From NCBI RefSeq assembly GCF_021390395.1, contig NZ_JAJUWT010000027.1:105478-169477 (forward strand): DNA of 64,000 bases, read 5' to 3'. The notes beneath the pieces were generated by a model. That model made no database searches and was not told the DNA's origin. It saw only the letters and a program-made list of their open reading frames with translations. Origin of the DNA: Saccharothrix sp. S26. GTDB lineage: Bacteria > Actinomycetota > Actinomycetes > Mycobacteriales > Pseudonocardiaceae. Below, one piece after another: positions 19,761 to 36,371 of the stretch. The stretch's first letter is position 1, and each line of letters starts with the position of its first letter. The position numbers were made by a program, and so were the translations under genes.

Positions 19761-19797
19761 GAAAGGCCCCCGGAGCGGGAGGCTCCGGGGGCCTTTC
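19761..19797. terminator. Bidirectional terminator between the HTH/RelE-like pair and rpoC
   Basis: A perfect 16-bp stem (19761-19776 with 19782-19797) encloses GGGAG. Its inner part, CCCCGGAGC-GGGAG-GCTCCGGGG, is the same as in the rplO terminator. It lies 16 bases past the rpoC stop on one side and 52 past the plus-strand pair on the other. Confidence 0.85.
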
Positions 19798-19812
19798 GGT
19801 CGACTGGCTGCG

Positions 19813-23709
<3,897 letters not shown>

Positions 23710-23761
23710 GTCTACTCTCTTCCCCTTTTTGGTTCGGTGCTGCTTGGGGTGCTGGTGGCTG

Positions 23762-23810
23762 GGTCACCGGGGCCGCCCCCCGACTGGCGGGGGGCGCACC
23801 CCCGGTGACC
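23762..23810 (-). promoter_or_regulatory. Two-tier hairpin between rpoB and rpoC
   Basis: GGTCACCGGGG (23762-23772) pairs with CCCCGGTGACC (23800-23810). Within it CGCCCCCC (23774-23781) pairs with GGGGGGCG (23789-23796) around a 7-nt loop. The nearly continuous 19-bp structure starts 9 bases after the rpoB stop. It may be an RNA processing site or partial terminator that sets the rpoB:rpoC ratio. Confidence 0.55.
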
Positions 23811-23818
23811 GGCGAGCG

Positions 23819-27301
<3,483 letters not shown>

Positions 27302-27770
27302 GATGCGTCCTTCCAGGGACAGGTAGCTGGCTAGTCAGCGGAACTAGCACGGCTGTCAAGGGTGCGGCGATGCCCGGCAATCCAGCTCTCGGCGAAGGGC
27401 AAACGGAAAGAGGGCAGCGCAAAGGAGCAGTCTAGCCACGCGCGCGGCAACTGTCGAGAGGCACCTGGAAGGACCTTTCTCGTGCTCACCGACAGAGTGA
27501 CCCGGCCAACGCCCACAGTCAAGATGCCACGCGGCGATCACTCCACTGGCGCAAGGCGCGATAACGCGGAGTTACCGCTGTGACCTGCGAAAATACATGG
27601 ACGTGAGCTTGCGTGAACCTTTGGCGGGTGTCGCGACCCCGAAGGGAGATGCCGACGGCCCCGTTCGGTCACCGGCCGAAAATGTGGTGCAGATCACGTT
27701 GTGCTGAGGCTTAGAACCGGGTTCGGAGTCCTCAGTGGACGCCCGTCGGGGCCGCACGGCCGCCGGCGGG
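27302..27770. other. rpoB upstream region (no gene)
   Basis: This 469-bp gap between the last mce-operon gene and rpoB holds the rpoB promoter. A second promoter-like pair, TTGACT (27522-27517) and CACTCT (27499-27494) with 17 bases between, lies further upstream, but its -10 is weak. No protein-coding frame looks real and no clear terminator for the mce operon was found. Confidence 0.7.
27429..27457 (-). promoter_or_regulatory. rpoBC promoter
   Basis: On the minus strand TCGACA (27457-27452) and TAGACT (27434-27429) are spaced by 17 bases, a good housekeeping match. Transcription would start near 27422, giving a leader of about 120 nt to rpoB. Confidence 0.6.
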
Positions 27771-28901
27771 TCAGCACTTGGCGGTCTCGGCCGCCTGGTC
27801 GCCGGTCTGGCCGAACATCTCCATGTTGTCGACCTTCCACCGGCCGTCGACCCGCTGCGCGCCGACCCGCATCATCGCGATCCCGCCGCCGCTCTGGTTG
27901 TCGGTCGTGCGGGTGGTGACCTGGTCGAGGAAGAGCAGCACGGTGGCGCGGTCGCCGTCGAGCGCCGTGACACCGCTGGACACGGCCTTCACCGTGACCA
28001 CCAGCTTCTGCTCCGGGGCGAGCGTGCGCACCGGGCCGAAGATCGCGTTGTACTGGCACTTGGCCTTGCCGACCAGCAGCTCGTTGGCGGCCTTCTCGGT
28101 GGTGGAGACGTCGGCGTAGTTGTAGGAGAACGCCTTCTCGACCGCCTCGCGCGCCTGGCCCGCGACCTCGGTCGTGCCGGCGCTGTCCACCAGGGCCTCG
28201 TTGTAGGCGACCTGGCCCGCCCGGCTCTGGAACCACGCGCCGAGCCCGACCAGCAGGGCGGCCAACACGACCAGCGCGATCGGCAGGACCAGGCCGGGCC
28301 CGGTCCGGTCGTCGGTGTGCCGGTCGGCCCAGTCGTCGGCCTCGGACTTCGCGTGCTCGGGCTGGGGGTCGGCCAGGACGCCGGCCGCGACGGCCTCACC
28401 CGTGCGCTTGCGGCGGCCCGTGGGGCGGGGCCGGGTGTCGGGGGTCTCGTCCTCGGGCTCGGTGTCCTCGCGCGGCTCGATCAGGCCCGTGACCTCGGTC
28501 GAGCGGGTGATGTCGCGGTCGCTGGGCAGGGTGTCGGAGTCGAGGTGGGCGGGCTCGGCGGCCCGGCGGCCAGTGGTGCGACCCCCGACGGACGTGTCGG
28601 TGGCCGGTTCGGCGTGCGTGCCGGCACCCGGACGGGCAGCGGTCTGACCTGCGACGGCCGCGTCAGCGGTCGGGTCGGTGGCGAGGCCGTCGGCGGGCGA
28701 GCCGGTGGGTTCGGTGGCCGGGGCCGGGCGTTCGTCGCGTGAGGTCGCCGGGTCGTTCTCGGGCCGCGCGCCCCCGGCGGCCCGGGTGTCCTCGACCGGC
28801 GTGGGTGGCGGGTCGGTGCGCTTGCGCAGGCCGGCGACGCGGGGCCGGGTGGTCGGCGGGGTCGGGACCGGGCGGCGGCGGGACGGTGGCACGGACGTCA
28901 T
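27771..28901 (-). CDS. Mce-associated membrane protein with long disordered N-terminus
   Basis: The 376 residues begin with about 200 residues of Pro/Ala/Arg/Glu-rich, probably disordered cytoplasmic sequence. One membrane helix (about 204-224) follows, then an extracytoplasmic NTF2-like domain. That domain carries the family features NYADVSTTEKAANELLVGKA and WKVDNMEMF. Mce-associated proteins of this type sit at the end of mce operons and are thought to stabilise the lipid-import complex. It is the last gene of the operon, 9 bp after the preceding one. Confidence 0.8.
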   Translation of the reverse strand: MTSVPPSRRRPVPTPPTTRPRVAGLRKRTDPPPTPVEDTRAAGGARPENDPATSRDERPAPATEPTGSPADGLATDPTADAAVAGQTAARPGAGTHAEPATDTSVGGRTTGRRAAEPAHLDSDTLPSDRDITRSTEVTGLIEPREDTEPEDETPDTRPRPTGRRKRTGEAVAAGVLADPQPEHAKSEADDWADRHTDDRTGPGLVLPIALVVLAALLVGLGAWFQSRAGQVAYNEALVDSAGTTEVAGQAREAVEKAFSYNYADVSTTEKAANELLVGKAKCQYNAIFGPVRTLAPEQKLVVTVKAVSSGVTALDGDRATVLLFLDQVTTRTTDNQSGGGIAMMRVGAQRVDGRWKVDNMEMFGQTGDQAAETAKC

Positions 28902-28910
28902 CTCCTCGGG

Positions 28911-29423
28911 TCACGCGCCGCCGGCCGCGACCGGCCCCAGCGCGCTGAGCTTCCAACCGCCATCGGTGCGGGTCAGGTCCGTCTGGTACCGGTTGACCTT
29001 CTTCACCGCCTGCCCGCCCTCCGGCGTGACCGTGGTCTCCACGACCGCGATCAGGTGCGCCTTGCCGGCCCGCGCGTCGAGCTCGGTGACGGCCGCGTCC
29101 AGCACCCGGCTCACGGTCACCGTCTTGGCGTCCTCGATCTGCTTCTTGCGCTTGTCCCGGCCGTCCTCGATCTCGGCGCGCAGCTCACCGGTGGACGACT
29201 CCAGCCACCGGTCCAGGTCGGCGTCGACCTTCTTGTAGTCGAGCGTGGTGAAGTTGGCGATCCCGACCTGCCCGACCCGCAGCACCTCGTCGCGCTCCCG
29301 CGAGAACGCCACCGAGTCGTTGGACGAGGCGCTCCACCACGACACCCCGGACCACACCGCGTACCCGGCGGCCAGCACCGCGAGCACGGCCGCGACCGGC
29401 AGCGCCCAACGTCGAACGTCCAT
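28911..29423 (-). CDS. Mce-associated membrane protein
   Basis: This 170-residue protein has an N-terminal membrane helix (about 7-27) and an extracytoplasmic domain with FTTLDYKKVDADLDRWLESSTGELRAEI, the pattern shared by Mce-associated proteins. The next gene is a larger paralogue, so the operon ends with two of them. They probably act as accessory subunits of the Mce transporter at the cell envelope. Confidence 0.8.
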   Translation of the reverse strand: MDVRRWALPVAAVLAVLAAGYAVWSGVSWWSASSNDSVAFSRERDEVLRVGQVGIANFTTLDYKKVDADLDRWLESSTGELRAEIEDGRDKRKKQIEDAKTVTVSRVLDAAVTELDARAGKAHLIAVVETTVTPEGGQAVKKVNRYQTDLTRTDGGWKLSALGPVAAGGA

Positions 29424-29435
29424 CCGTCCCCCTCC

Positions 29436-30671
29436 TCAGCCCGGCAGACCGAGCAACTGGCCCAGGCTGGTCAGCAGCGGGGCCTCGGCGGCGGTCTGGC
29501 CGGCGGCCGGTTCCCGGCCCGGCTGCGACGTCGCGTCACCGGTCGGCGTCGTGGCCGGGATGCCACCGTAAGGCGCGTTCTGGGCACCCCGCACCCCGGT
29601 GGCGCTGCCGCGGGCCAAGGCGCAGTAGGCCTGCGTGTTGAGCTCGGCCGGGCTGGTGTCGGTGCCCTGGCGGATCGTGGTGCCGTCGTAGCCGACCGTG
29701 CACGGCGGCGGGTCGAACACGTTCAGGGCCAGCCCGAAGTGCGCGCCCGTGCCGTCGCCCTTGGCCACGGTGAACCCGCCGCCGACGACGATCGGGTACG
29801 TCACCGCGATCTGCTCCAGCCCGTCCAACCGGGTGACCAGGATGTTCCCCGTGGTCAGCAGGTTGGCCAGCACCACGCCCAGGTTCGGCCCGGTCTCCCG
29901 CAGCAGCGCCGACACCTGCTCGGCGGCCTGCGGCGAGACCCCGATGAGCCGACGCAGGTCGGTGTCGGAGTTCTTCAGCTGCTCGGCCAGCGACCGCAGG
30001 TCCGACGAGAACGACCTGATCGCGCCGCCCTGCTCGGCCTGCGTGTTCAGCACGACCAGGCCGCTGTCCAGCAGCGCCTTGGTCTGCGGCAGGTGCTCCG
30101 TCGCGGCCTGCGTGAACACCTTCGTGTTGTCCAACAGCACCTGCAGGTCCGGCCCCGTGCCGTTGAACGCCAGGTCCAGCTCGTCCACCACGGTCCGCAG
30201 CGACTCGGTCGGCACCGACTTGGCGAACGCGTCGAGGTTGGTCAGCAGGCCGTCCAGCGGCGGCGGGGTCTTGGTGGCCGAGCGCGGGATGACCGAGCCG
30301 TCCGCCAGGAACGGCCCGTCCTCGCCGCGGGGCCGCAGGTCGACGAACTGCTCGCCCACGGCCGACCGGTTGGCGACCACGGCCTCCAGGTCGGCCGGGA
30401 TCGACGGCGCGCTCGGGTCGATGTCGAGGTCGACCTCCAACCCGTCGGCGGTCAACCGCATCTGCCCGACCCGGCCCACGGCGACGCCGCGGTAGGTGAC
30501 CTCGGCGTTGGTGAAGACGCCGCCGGACTCGGCGAGCTGCATCGTCACCACGTAGCCCGACGCGCCGAACACGCGGCCCAGCCCGACGTACCGCGCGCCG
30601 ACGTAGCTCACGCCGACCAGGGCGATCAGCACGAACGCGCCGATCTGGAGCTTGACGCGACCGGGGATCAC
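29436..30671 (-). CDS. MCE-family protein MceF
   Basis: MceF is one of six substrate-tunnel subunits of the actinobacterial lipid importer. The 411 residues have an N-terminal membrane anchor (about 8-27), the MCE beta-barrel domain (about 35-120, with EVTYRGVAVGRVGQMRL), a long helical stretch (about 150-300) and a Pro/Gly-rich tail. It overlaps mceE by four bases. The order in the operon gives the F assignment. Confidence 0.85.
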   Translation of the reverse strand: MIPGRVKLQIGAFVLIALVGVSYVGARYVGLGRVFGASGYVVTMQLAESGGVFTNAEVTYRGVAVGRVGQMRLTADGLEVDLDIDPSAPSIPADLEAVVANRSAVGEQFVDLRPRGEDGPFLADGSVIPRSATKTPPPLDGLLTNLDAFAKSVPTESLRTVVDELDLAFNGTGPDLQVLLDNTKVFTQAATEHLPQTKALLDSGLVVLNTQAEQGGAIRSFSSDLRSLAEQLKNSDTDLRRLIGVSPQAAEQVSALLRETGPNLGVVLANLLTTGNILVTRLDGLEQIAVTYPIVVGGGFTVAKGDGTGAHFGLALNVFDPPPCTVGYDGTTIRQGTDTSPAELNTQAYCALARGSATGVRGAQNAPYGGIPATTPTGDATSQPGREPAAGQTAAEAPLLTSLGQLLGLPG

Positions 30672-31825
30672 CGCCCACCTCCGAGCAGTCCGCCGAGCAG
30701 GTCGCCCAACCCGGAGCCGCCCGGGACGCCGGGCAGCGGCAGGTTCGGCAGGGGCAGCGGCAGCGAGGGCGCGGTGCCGTCCACGCCCGGCAGGCCGGGC
30801 AGGCTCGGCAGCGGCGACTGCCGCGACCGGCCCAGGTTGTCCACGATCGAGCCCAGGTCCAGGTCGAGGTCGGCGTAGAGGTTGGTGTAGTCGCCCTTGA
30901 TGCCGTCTACCGCCGAGTCCGGGAACGGGTAGGTCAGCAGCAGCTCGAAGCCGTTGGGCAGGTTCGTGCCCGCCTCGGCGAGCTTCTGCAGGGTCGGCGT
31001 CAACGCCTTGAGGTCGGCCACGATGTCGTCCTTGGACTTGTTCACCGTGTCCACCGCGACGTCGGACAGCGCGTCCAGCGACTGGAGCAGCGTGACGAGT
31101 TGGGTGCGCTGCTCGCTGAGCACCTTCAGCCCCGGCTCCAGCCCGTCCAGCACGCCGGTGATCTGGTCGCGCTGGGCGTTGAGCGTGCCGCCGAGCCGGT
31201 TGAGGCCGTCCAACGCGCGGGTGATCTCGCCCTTGTGCGCGTCCAGGTCGCCGACCAGCCGGTTCAGGTTGTCCAGCAGCGAGCGGATCTGCGGCTCGTT
31301 GCCCTCCAAGGCCGCGTTCAGCTCCCGGCTGATGTCCTGGAGCTGGGCGATGCCACCACCGTTGAGCAGCATGGACAGCGCGCCGAAGACCTCTTCGACC
31401 TCCGGGTTGCGGTTGGTCCGCTCGACCGGGATGACCGAGCCGTCGCCCAGCGCGCCCTCTTCGCGCCCCTCGGCGGGCCCGGCCAGCTCCACGTACTTCT
31501 CGCCGAGCAGCGCGGACTGGCGCAGCCGGGCGACCGAGTTGCCCGGCAGCTTCACGTCGCCGTTGACCAGCACGGTCACCTCGGCGGTCCAGCCGTCCGC
31601 GCCCAGGTCGATCCGGTCCACCCGGCCGACCGGCACGTCGTTGACCTTCACGCCGGCCTGCGGCACGAGGTCCAGCACGTCCTTGAAGTGCACCTTCACC
31701 GCGTACGGGCGGTCGCCGACGTCCGCGCCGCCGGGCAGCGGCATGGTGTAGACGCCGTCGAAGCCACCCGAGCCGCAGCCGGTCAGCACCAGCGCGCTCG
31801 CCACGAGCACAGCGAACCGCCTCAC
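30668..31825 (-). CDS. MCE-family lipoprotein MceE
   Basis: This 385-residue protein starts at GTG 31825, overlapping the mceD stop as GTGA. It has a lipoprotein signal (RRFAVLVASALVLTGCG, with the lipobox LTGC at about residues 14-17) and an MCE domain (GVKVNDVPVGRVDRIDL). Long helical and Pro/Leu-rich tails follow. MceE subunits are normally the lipid-anchored member of the hexamer, which fits. Confidence 0.88.
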   Translation of the reverse strand: MRRFAVLVASALVLTGCGSGGFDGVYTMPLPGGADVGDRPYAVKVHFKDVLDLVPQAGVKVNDVPVGRVDRIDLGADGWTAEVTVLVNGDVKLPGNSVARLRQSALLGEKYVELAGPAEGREEGALGDGSVIPVERTNRNPEVEEVFGALSMLLNGGGIAQLQDISRELNAALEGNEPQIRSLLDNLNRLVGDLDAHKGEITRALDGLNRLGGTLNAQRDQITGVLDGLEPGLKVLSEQRTQLVTLLQSLDALSDVAVDTVNKSKDDIVADLKALTPTLQKLAEAGTNLPNGFELLLTYPFPDSAVDGIKGDYTNLYADLDLDLGSIVDNLGRSRQSPLPSLPGLPGVDGTAPSLPLPLPNLPLPGVPGGSGLGDLLGGLLGGGR

Positions 31826-32991
31826 CGAGGCACCCCCGCGAGCGGCAGGGGCAGCGGCAGCTTGCCCTGGGACAGGTCGCTCACCACTTCGGCGGGCGTC
31901 TTCAGCGGCACGGCCCCGCTGAGCACCGGCTCCAGTTGGCGGCACGTCTCGGCGAGCACGCCCGGCACGCGGCCCGGCTCGATGCCCTGCACGATCTTGC
32001 AGATCAGCACGATCGGCGGCTGGTTGAGCTCGTTGAGGTCGGCCCTGGTGTCGAGCGTGCCGGAGGCCGCGTTGTAGGCGTTCTGGAGGTTGCCCAGGGC
32101 CAGCGGGCCGACGTCCAGCGCCTCGGCCAGCGACGCGCGCTGGTCGACCAGGACCTGCGTGATGCCGGCGAGCTTGTCGACGTTGGACTTGAGCACGGCC
32201 CGGTTGTCGGCGATGAAGCCCTGCACCTGGCCCAGCGCCGCGGCCAGCTCGGACAGCGCCGCGCCCAGGTTCTCCCGCTCGTCGGCGAGGAACCCGGCGA
32301 CGTCGGCGAGCTGCCGGTTGAGGTCGCGCACCTGGCTGTCGTTGGCGGCCAGCATGCCGGTGAACTTCTGGAGGTTGTCCACGGTGCCGAACAGGTCGTC
32401 CTTCGAGCCGGACAACGTGCGGGTGGCTTCACCGAGCTGCTTGATGGTGTCGCCGAGCGCCTGCCCGTTGCCCCGCAGGTTGCCGGCGGCCGAGTCGAGC
32501 AGCTCCGACAGCGCGCCCTCGGAGTTCGCCCCGTTGGGGCCGAGCGCGGTGGTGAGCTTGTCCAGGCTCGCGTACAGCTCGTCCAGCTCGACGGGGGTCG
32601 CGGTGCGCTCGCGGGGGATGGTCGCGTTGTCGCCCATCACCTCGCCGCCGGTGTACGCGGGGGCGAGCTGCACGTACCGGTCGCTGACCACGCTGGGCGC
32701 GACCACGACCGCCTGCGCGTCCGCGGGCACCTTCACCGCCCGGTCGACCGACATCACGACCTTCACCGTCCGGCCCTGCGGCTCGACCTCCTCGATCGTG
32801 CCGACCCGCACGCCGAGCACCCGCACGTCCGAGCCGGGGTAGACGCCGACGGCCGCGCCGAACACCGCGGTCACCCGGCGGCTGTCCGCCCCGGCGAAGA
32901 CCCACCACAGGGCCGCCGCGGCGACGAGCGCGAGCACGCACGCCATCGCCACGGCCCGGGCCAGGTCACGGCCTGCCTTCGTGGTCGCCAC
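31822..32991 (-). CDS. MCE-family protein MceD
   Basis: The 389 residues show an N-terminal membrane helix (about 10-32), an MCE domain containing GSDVRVLGVRVGTIEEVEP and YVQLAPAYTGGEVMGDNATIP, and a coiled helical region (about 140-300). The C-terminus is PLPLPLAGVPR. It is separated from mceC by one base and overlaps mceE. Confidence 0.87.
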   Translation of the reverse strand: MATTKAGRDLARAVAMACVLALVAAAALWWVFAGADSRRVTAVFGAAVGVYPGSDVRVLGVRVGTIEEVEPQGRTVKVVMSVDRAVKVPADAQAVVVAPSVVSDRYVQLAPAYTGGEVMGDNATIPRERTATPVELDELYASLDKLTTALGPNGANSEGALSELLDSAAGNLRGNGQALGDTIKQLGEATRTLSGSKDDLFGTVDNLQKFTGMLAANDSQVRDLNRQLADVAGFLADERENLGAALSELAAALGQVQGFIADNRAVLKSNVDKLAGITQVLVDQRASLAEALDVGPLALGNLQNAYNAASGTLDTRADLNELNQPPIVLICKIVQGIEPGRVPGVLAETCRQLEPVLSGAVPLKTPAEVVSDLSQGKLPLPLPLAGVPR

Positions 32992-32992
32992 G

Positions 32993-34021
32993 TCAGTTCC
33001 CTCCCCCGGGCGTCGTGGAGCGCTGCACGCCGGGCGGGAGGCAGCCCTCTTCGTTGAAGCCGACCACGCCGAGGTTGACCGACGGCGGCAGCAGGCCGCA
33101 GATGTAGACGTCGAACCAGCGGCCGTTGCCCAGCGTGTTGGCGAACACCCGGAAGAACGGGCCCATCAGCGACAGGCTGCGGTCCAGCGAGTCCTGGTTG
33201 CGCTGCAACATCGTGGTCACCCGCTCCAGCTGCTCCAGCGCGGGCCGCAGCTGCGCGGAGTTGTCGGCGACCAGGCCGGACAGCTCCTCGGAGAGCTGAC
33301 GGGTGCCGTTGAGCAGGGCGCTGATCGCGTCACGCCGCTTGCGCAGCTCGCCCAGCAGCAGGTTGCCGTCGGCGAGCAGCTTCTCGAACTGCTCGTTGCG
33401 GTCGGACAGGGTCTTGGTGATCTCGTTGGTGTTGGCCAGCAGCCGCGCCAACTGCTCGTCGCGCGACGAGATCGTCCTCGACAGCGCCGACAGGCCGTCC
33501 AACGCGCCGCGCACGCTCTCCGCCGAGCCCTGGAAGGTCTGCGAGAGCACCTGGAAGCTGTCCGCGAGCTGCCCGGTGTCGATCTGGCCGACGGTGTCCG
33601 CGAGGCCGTTGAACGCCTCCTGCACGTCGTACGGCGACAGGGTGCGCTCGCGCGGGATCGGCTCGCCGGGGTCGAGCGGCTGGGAGCCCTGCGGGTCCAG
33701 CGCCAGGAACTTCTGCCCCAGCAGCGTCTTGATCCGGATCACGGCGGTGGTGCGGTCGCCCACCCAGGCGTCCTTGACCCGGAACGACACCTTCACCTTG
33801 TCGCCGTCGAGCTCGACCTTGGTCACCTTGCCGACCTTCACCCCGGCCACCCGCACCTCGTTCGCGGGGACCAGGCCCGCGGCCTCGGTGAACTCGGCCG
33901 AGTAGGTCGTGCCGCCGCCGACGATCGGCAGGTCGTCGGAGTTGAACGCGGCGAGCAGCAGCAGGGCGATCACGGTGAGGCTGACCACGCCGACCGTCAC
34001 CGGGTTGCGTTGGGCCTTCAT
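32993..34021 (-). CDS. MCE-family protein MceC
   Basis: Starting at ATG 34021, which overlaps the mceB stop, this 342-residue protein has a membrane anchor (about 7-27) and the MCE barrel with VPANEVRVAGVKVGKVTKVEL. Helical sequence follows, and the conserved C-terminal patch FFRVFANTLGNGRWFDVYICGLLPP is typical of MceC/MceB. An upstream frame extends the N-terminus but crosses mceB coding sequence, so it was rejected. Confidence 0.88.
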   Translation of the reverse strand: MKAQRNPVTVGVVSLTVIALLLLAAFNSDDLPIVGGGTTYSAEFTEAAGLVPANEVRVAGVKVGKVTKVELDGDKVKVSFRVKDAWVGDRTTAVIRIKTLLGQKFLALDPQGSQPLDPGEPIPRERTLSPYDVQEAFNGLADTVGQIDTGQLADSFQVLSQTFQGSAESVRGALDGLSALSRTISSRDEQLARLLANTNEITKTLSDRNEQFEKLLADGNLLLGELRKRRDAISALLNGTRQLSEELSGLVADNSAQLRPALEQLERVTTMLQRNQDSLDRSLSLMGPFFRVFANTLGNGRWFDVYICGLLPPSVNLGVVGFNEEGCLPPGVQRSTTPGGGN

Positions 34022-35046
34022 CGGCGGCACCTCGGTTGCGTGACCGGCAGGGCTGTGATCGGGATCGGGTCGTTGACGATCGGCGGCACGGCCACCTGGC
34101 CGGTGCCCTCGCACAGGAAGAAGTTGAACCAGGAGCCGTAGGACGCGGTCCGCGACATCGCCTCGACCTTGCCCGGCAGGTTCCGGATCACGCCCTCCAC
34201 GATCGACTCGTGGTCGGCCAACGTCCGCGACACCAGGCCGAGGTGGGCGATGTCGTCCTTCAACGGCTGCCGCGACTGGTTGAGCAGGTCGGCGGTCGTC
34301 GTGGTCAGCTCGCCCATGGCGCTGATCGCCTCACCGATCGGCTGCCGGTCGCCGGCGAGGCCCGTCGTCAGCTCCTGCAACGTCGTGACCAGCGTGGACA
34401 CCTGCTCGGTGCGCGAGTTCACGGTGTCCAGCACGGCGTTGAGGTTGGTGATCACCTCGCCGATCACCTGGTCGCGGCTCGCCAGCGTGGAGGTCAGCGA
34501 GGCGGTGTGGCGCAGCAGGCTGTCGATCGTGCCGCCCTCGCCCTGGAGCACCTGGATGATCTCGTTGGACAGCTTGTTCACGTCGTCCGGGTTCAGCGCC
34601 TGGAACAGCGGCTTGAAGCCGTTGAACAGCACGGTCAGGTCCAGCGCGGGCTTGGTGCGCTCCAGCGGGATCACGTCGCCCGGCTCGAGCGCGGACGCGT
34701 CGCCCACGCCGTGCTCCAGCGAGATGTACCGCTGGCCGACCAGGTTGCGGTACTTGATCGTCGCGGTGACCGAGGCGGGCAGCGTGCGGTCGCCCTCCAG
34801 CGAGAACTCCACCTCGGCCAGCCGCCGGTCGACCACGCGGATCTCGTCGACCTGGCCGACCCGCACGCCCGCGATGCGGATGTCGTCGCCCTCGTTGAGC
34901 GCCGTCACGTCGGTGAACCGGGCCGTGTAGCCGGTGCTGCCGGAGAAGCCGACGTTCGAGATGGTCACCGCGAGCAGGGTGGTCGCCAGGATCGTGATCG
35001 CGGCGAACACGCCCAGCTTGACCAGCGGCGCGGCCAGGGACCTCAC
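34018..35046 (-). CDS. MCE-family protein MceB
   Basis: The GTG at 35046 overlaps the mceA stop (GTGA) and gives 342 residues. These comprise a membrane helix (about 10-30), an MCE domain with GDDIRIAGVRVGQVDEIRV and RYISLEHG, a helical region, and the C-terminal YGSWFNFFLCEGTG. It is part of the MceA-F tunnel. Confidence 0.88.
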   Translation of the reverse strand: MRSLAAPLVKLGVFAAITILATTLLAVTISNVGFSGSTGYTARFTDVTALNEGDDIRIAGVRVGQVDEIRVVDRRLAEVEFSLEGDRTLPASVTATIKYRNLVGQRYISLEHGVGDASALEPGDVIPLERTKPALDLTVLFNGFKPLFQALNPDDVNKLSNEIIQVLQGEGGTIDSLLRHTASLTSTLASRDQVIGEVITNLNAVLDTVNSRTEQVSTLVTTLQELTTGLAGDRQPIGEAISAMGELTTTTADLLNQSRQPLKDDIAHLGLVSRTLADHESIVEGVIRNLPGKVEAMSRTASYGSWFNFFLCEGTGQVAVPPIVNDPIPITALPVTQPRCRR

Positions 35047-36371
35047 GCCGTCACCTCCGCTCCCCGGTACAGCGGGCCGAGCAGCAGCGCGGTGAAGCTC
35101 GGCATCTCCCGCTTCTTCATCCCGAACTGCGGCGCGAGCAGCGCGGCCAGGAAGTCCTGCTCCTCCGGCGAGTTCGCCAGCGACGGCACGCCGGTGAACG
35201 ACGACACGACCGTGCCGTCGTCGCGGATCGTGCCCGTGTTCGGCGGCAGCACGCCGTCGGTGGCCGAGCGCGCGGGCGGCGGCGACGTCGAGCCGTCCTT
35301 GACCGGGCCCTCCGGCGGGTACTGCGGGAACGGGTCGGGCCGCGGCACGATGTCGTAGCAGCGGGGGCCGCGCTTGTCGGCGTACTCCGGGTCGTCCTTG
35401 CCCGGCTCGTACTTGCCGCGGTTGGCGGTGACCTCCAGCGTGATGTGCAGGCCCGGCTCGTCGGTGCCCTTGCCGAACACCTGGTCCATGATCGGCTTGA
35501 ACTCCGACAGGCCCTTGAGCAGGCACGGGTACTCCGGCGCGTACTTGGCCAGCAGCTCCAGCGTCGGCTCGCTGACGTCGGCGAGCTGGATCAGGTTGTT
35601 CCGGTTCACCGCGAGGAAGCTGTTCAGGTCCAGCGCCGTGGTGGTGAGCGTGCCGTACATGGCGAGCAGGTTGTCCCGCTGCTCGACCAGCGTGCGGCTG
35701 GTGACGGTGGCGTCCGACAGCGCCTGCACCAGGTCGGGCGCGGCGTCGGCGTAGACGTTCGAGACGTCGGCCAGGCGGCTGATGCCGTCCTTGAGCTTGG
35801 GCAGCTGCGGGTTGAACTCGCCCAGGTAGGCGTCGAGCCGCACCAGCGTCTCGCCCAGCGGCTTGCCCCGGTTCTCCAGCGCCTGCGACATCGCGGTCAG
35901 CGTGGTGGCGAGCTTCTCCGGCTGCACGGCCTGCAACACCGGCATCAGGTCGTCGAGCACGCGTTCCAGCTCGATGGCGCTGCTGGAGCGGTCCTGCTCG
36001 ATGACGTCGCCCTCGGCGAGCGGGTCCTGGCGCTGCTCGGGCAGCACGAGGTTCACGTACCGCTCGCCGAACAGGGTCTTCGGCAGCAGGCGGGCGGAGA
36101 CGTTGGCCGGGATGTGCCTGACCTGCTCCGGGTCCAGCGCCAGGTCGAGCTCGGCGCCGTCACCCGCGGTCCGGATGGCCTCGACCCGGCCGACGACCAT
36201 GCCGCGGACCTTGACGTCGGAGTCGACCAGCAGCTGGTTGCCGACCCGGTCCGTCTTCAACGTCACCCTCACGACCTGCGTGAAGGCGTCGTTGTACATC
36301 GCCACCGTGACGCTCAGGAAAAGCGCGATGACCGCGATGAACACGACACCGAGAAGCCGCCGCTGGATCAT
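35043..36371 (-). CDS. MCE-family protein MceA
   Basis: The ATG at 36371 overlaps the yrbEB stop (ATGA) and gives 442 residues. An N-terminal membrane helix (about 5-25) precedes the MCE domain (SDVKVRGMVVGRVEAIRTAG and GERYVNLVLPEQ). A helical region and a Pro-rich C-terminal third follow, with YPCLLKGLSEF and RCYDIVPRPDPFPQYPPEG. This makes it the first and longest MCE protein in the operon. Confidence 0.88.
   Translation of the reverse strand: MIQRRLLGVVFIAVIALFLSVTVAMYNDAFTQVVRVTLKTDRVGNQLLVDSDVKVRGMVVGRVEAIRTAGDGAELDLALDPEQVRHIPANVSARLLPKTLFGERYVNLVLPEQRQDPLAEGDVIEQDRSSSAIELERVLDDLMPVLQAVQPEKLATTLTAMSQALENRGKPLGETLVRLDAYLGEFNPQLPKLKDGISRLADVSNVYADAAPDLVQALSDATVTSRTLVEQRDNLLAMYGTLTTTALDLNSFLAVNRNNLIQLADVSEPTLELLAKYAPEYPCLLKGLSEFKPIMDQVFGKGTDEPGLHITLEVTANRGKYEPGKDDPEYADKRGPRCYDIVPRPDPFPQYPPEGPVKDGSTSPPPARSATDGVLPPNTGTIRDDGTVVSSFTGVPSLANSPEEQDFLAALLAPQFGMKKREMPSFTALLLGPLYRGAEVTA

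Noticed and set aside
27354..27359. TTGACA near rpoB as -35
   Set aside because: No good -10 lies 16-19 bases downstream; the TCGACA/TAGACT pair at 27429-27457 is better.
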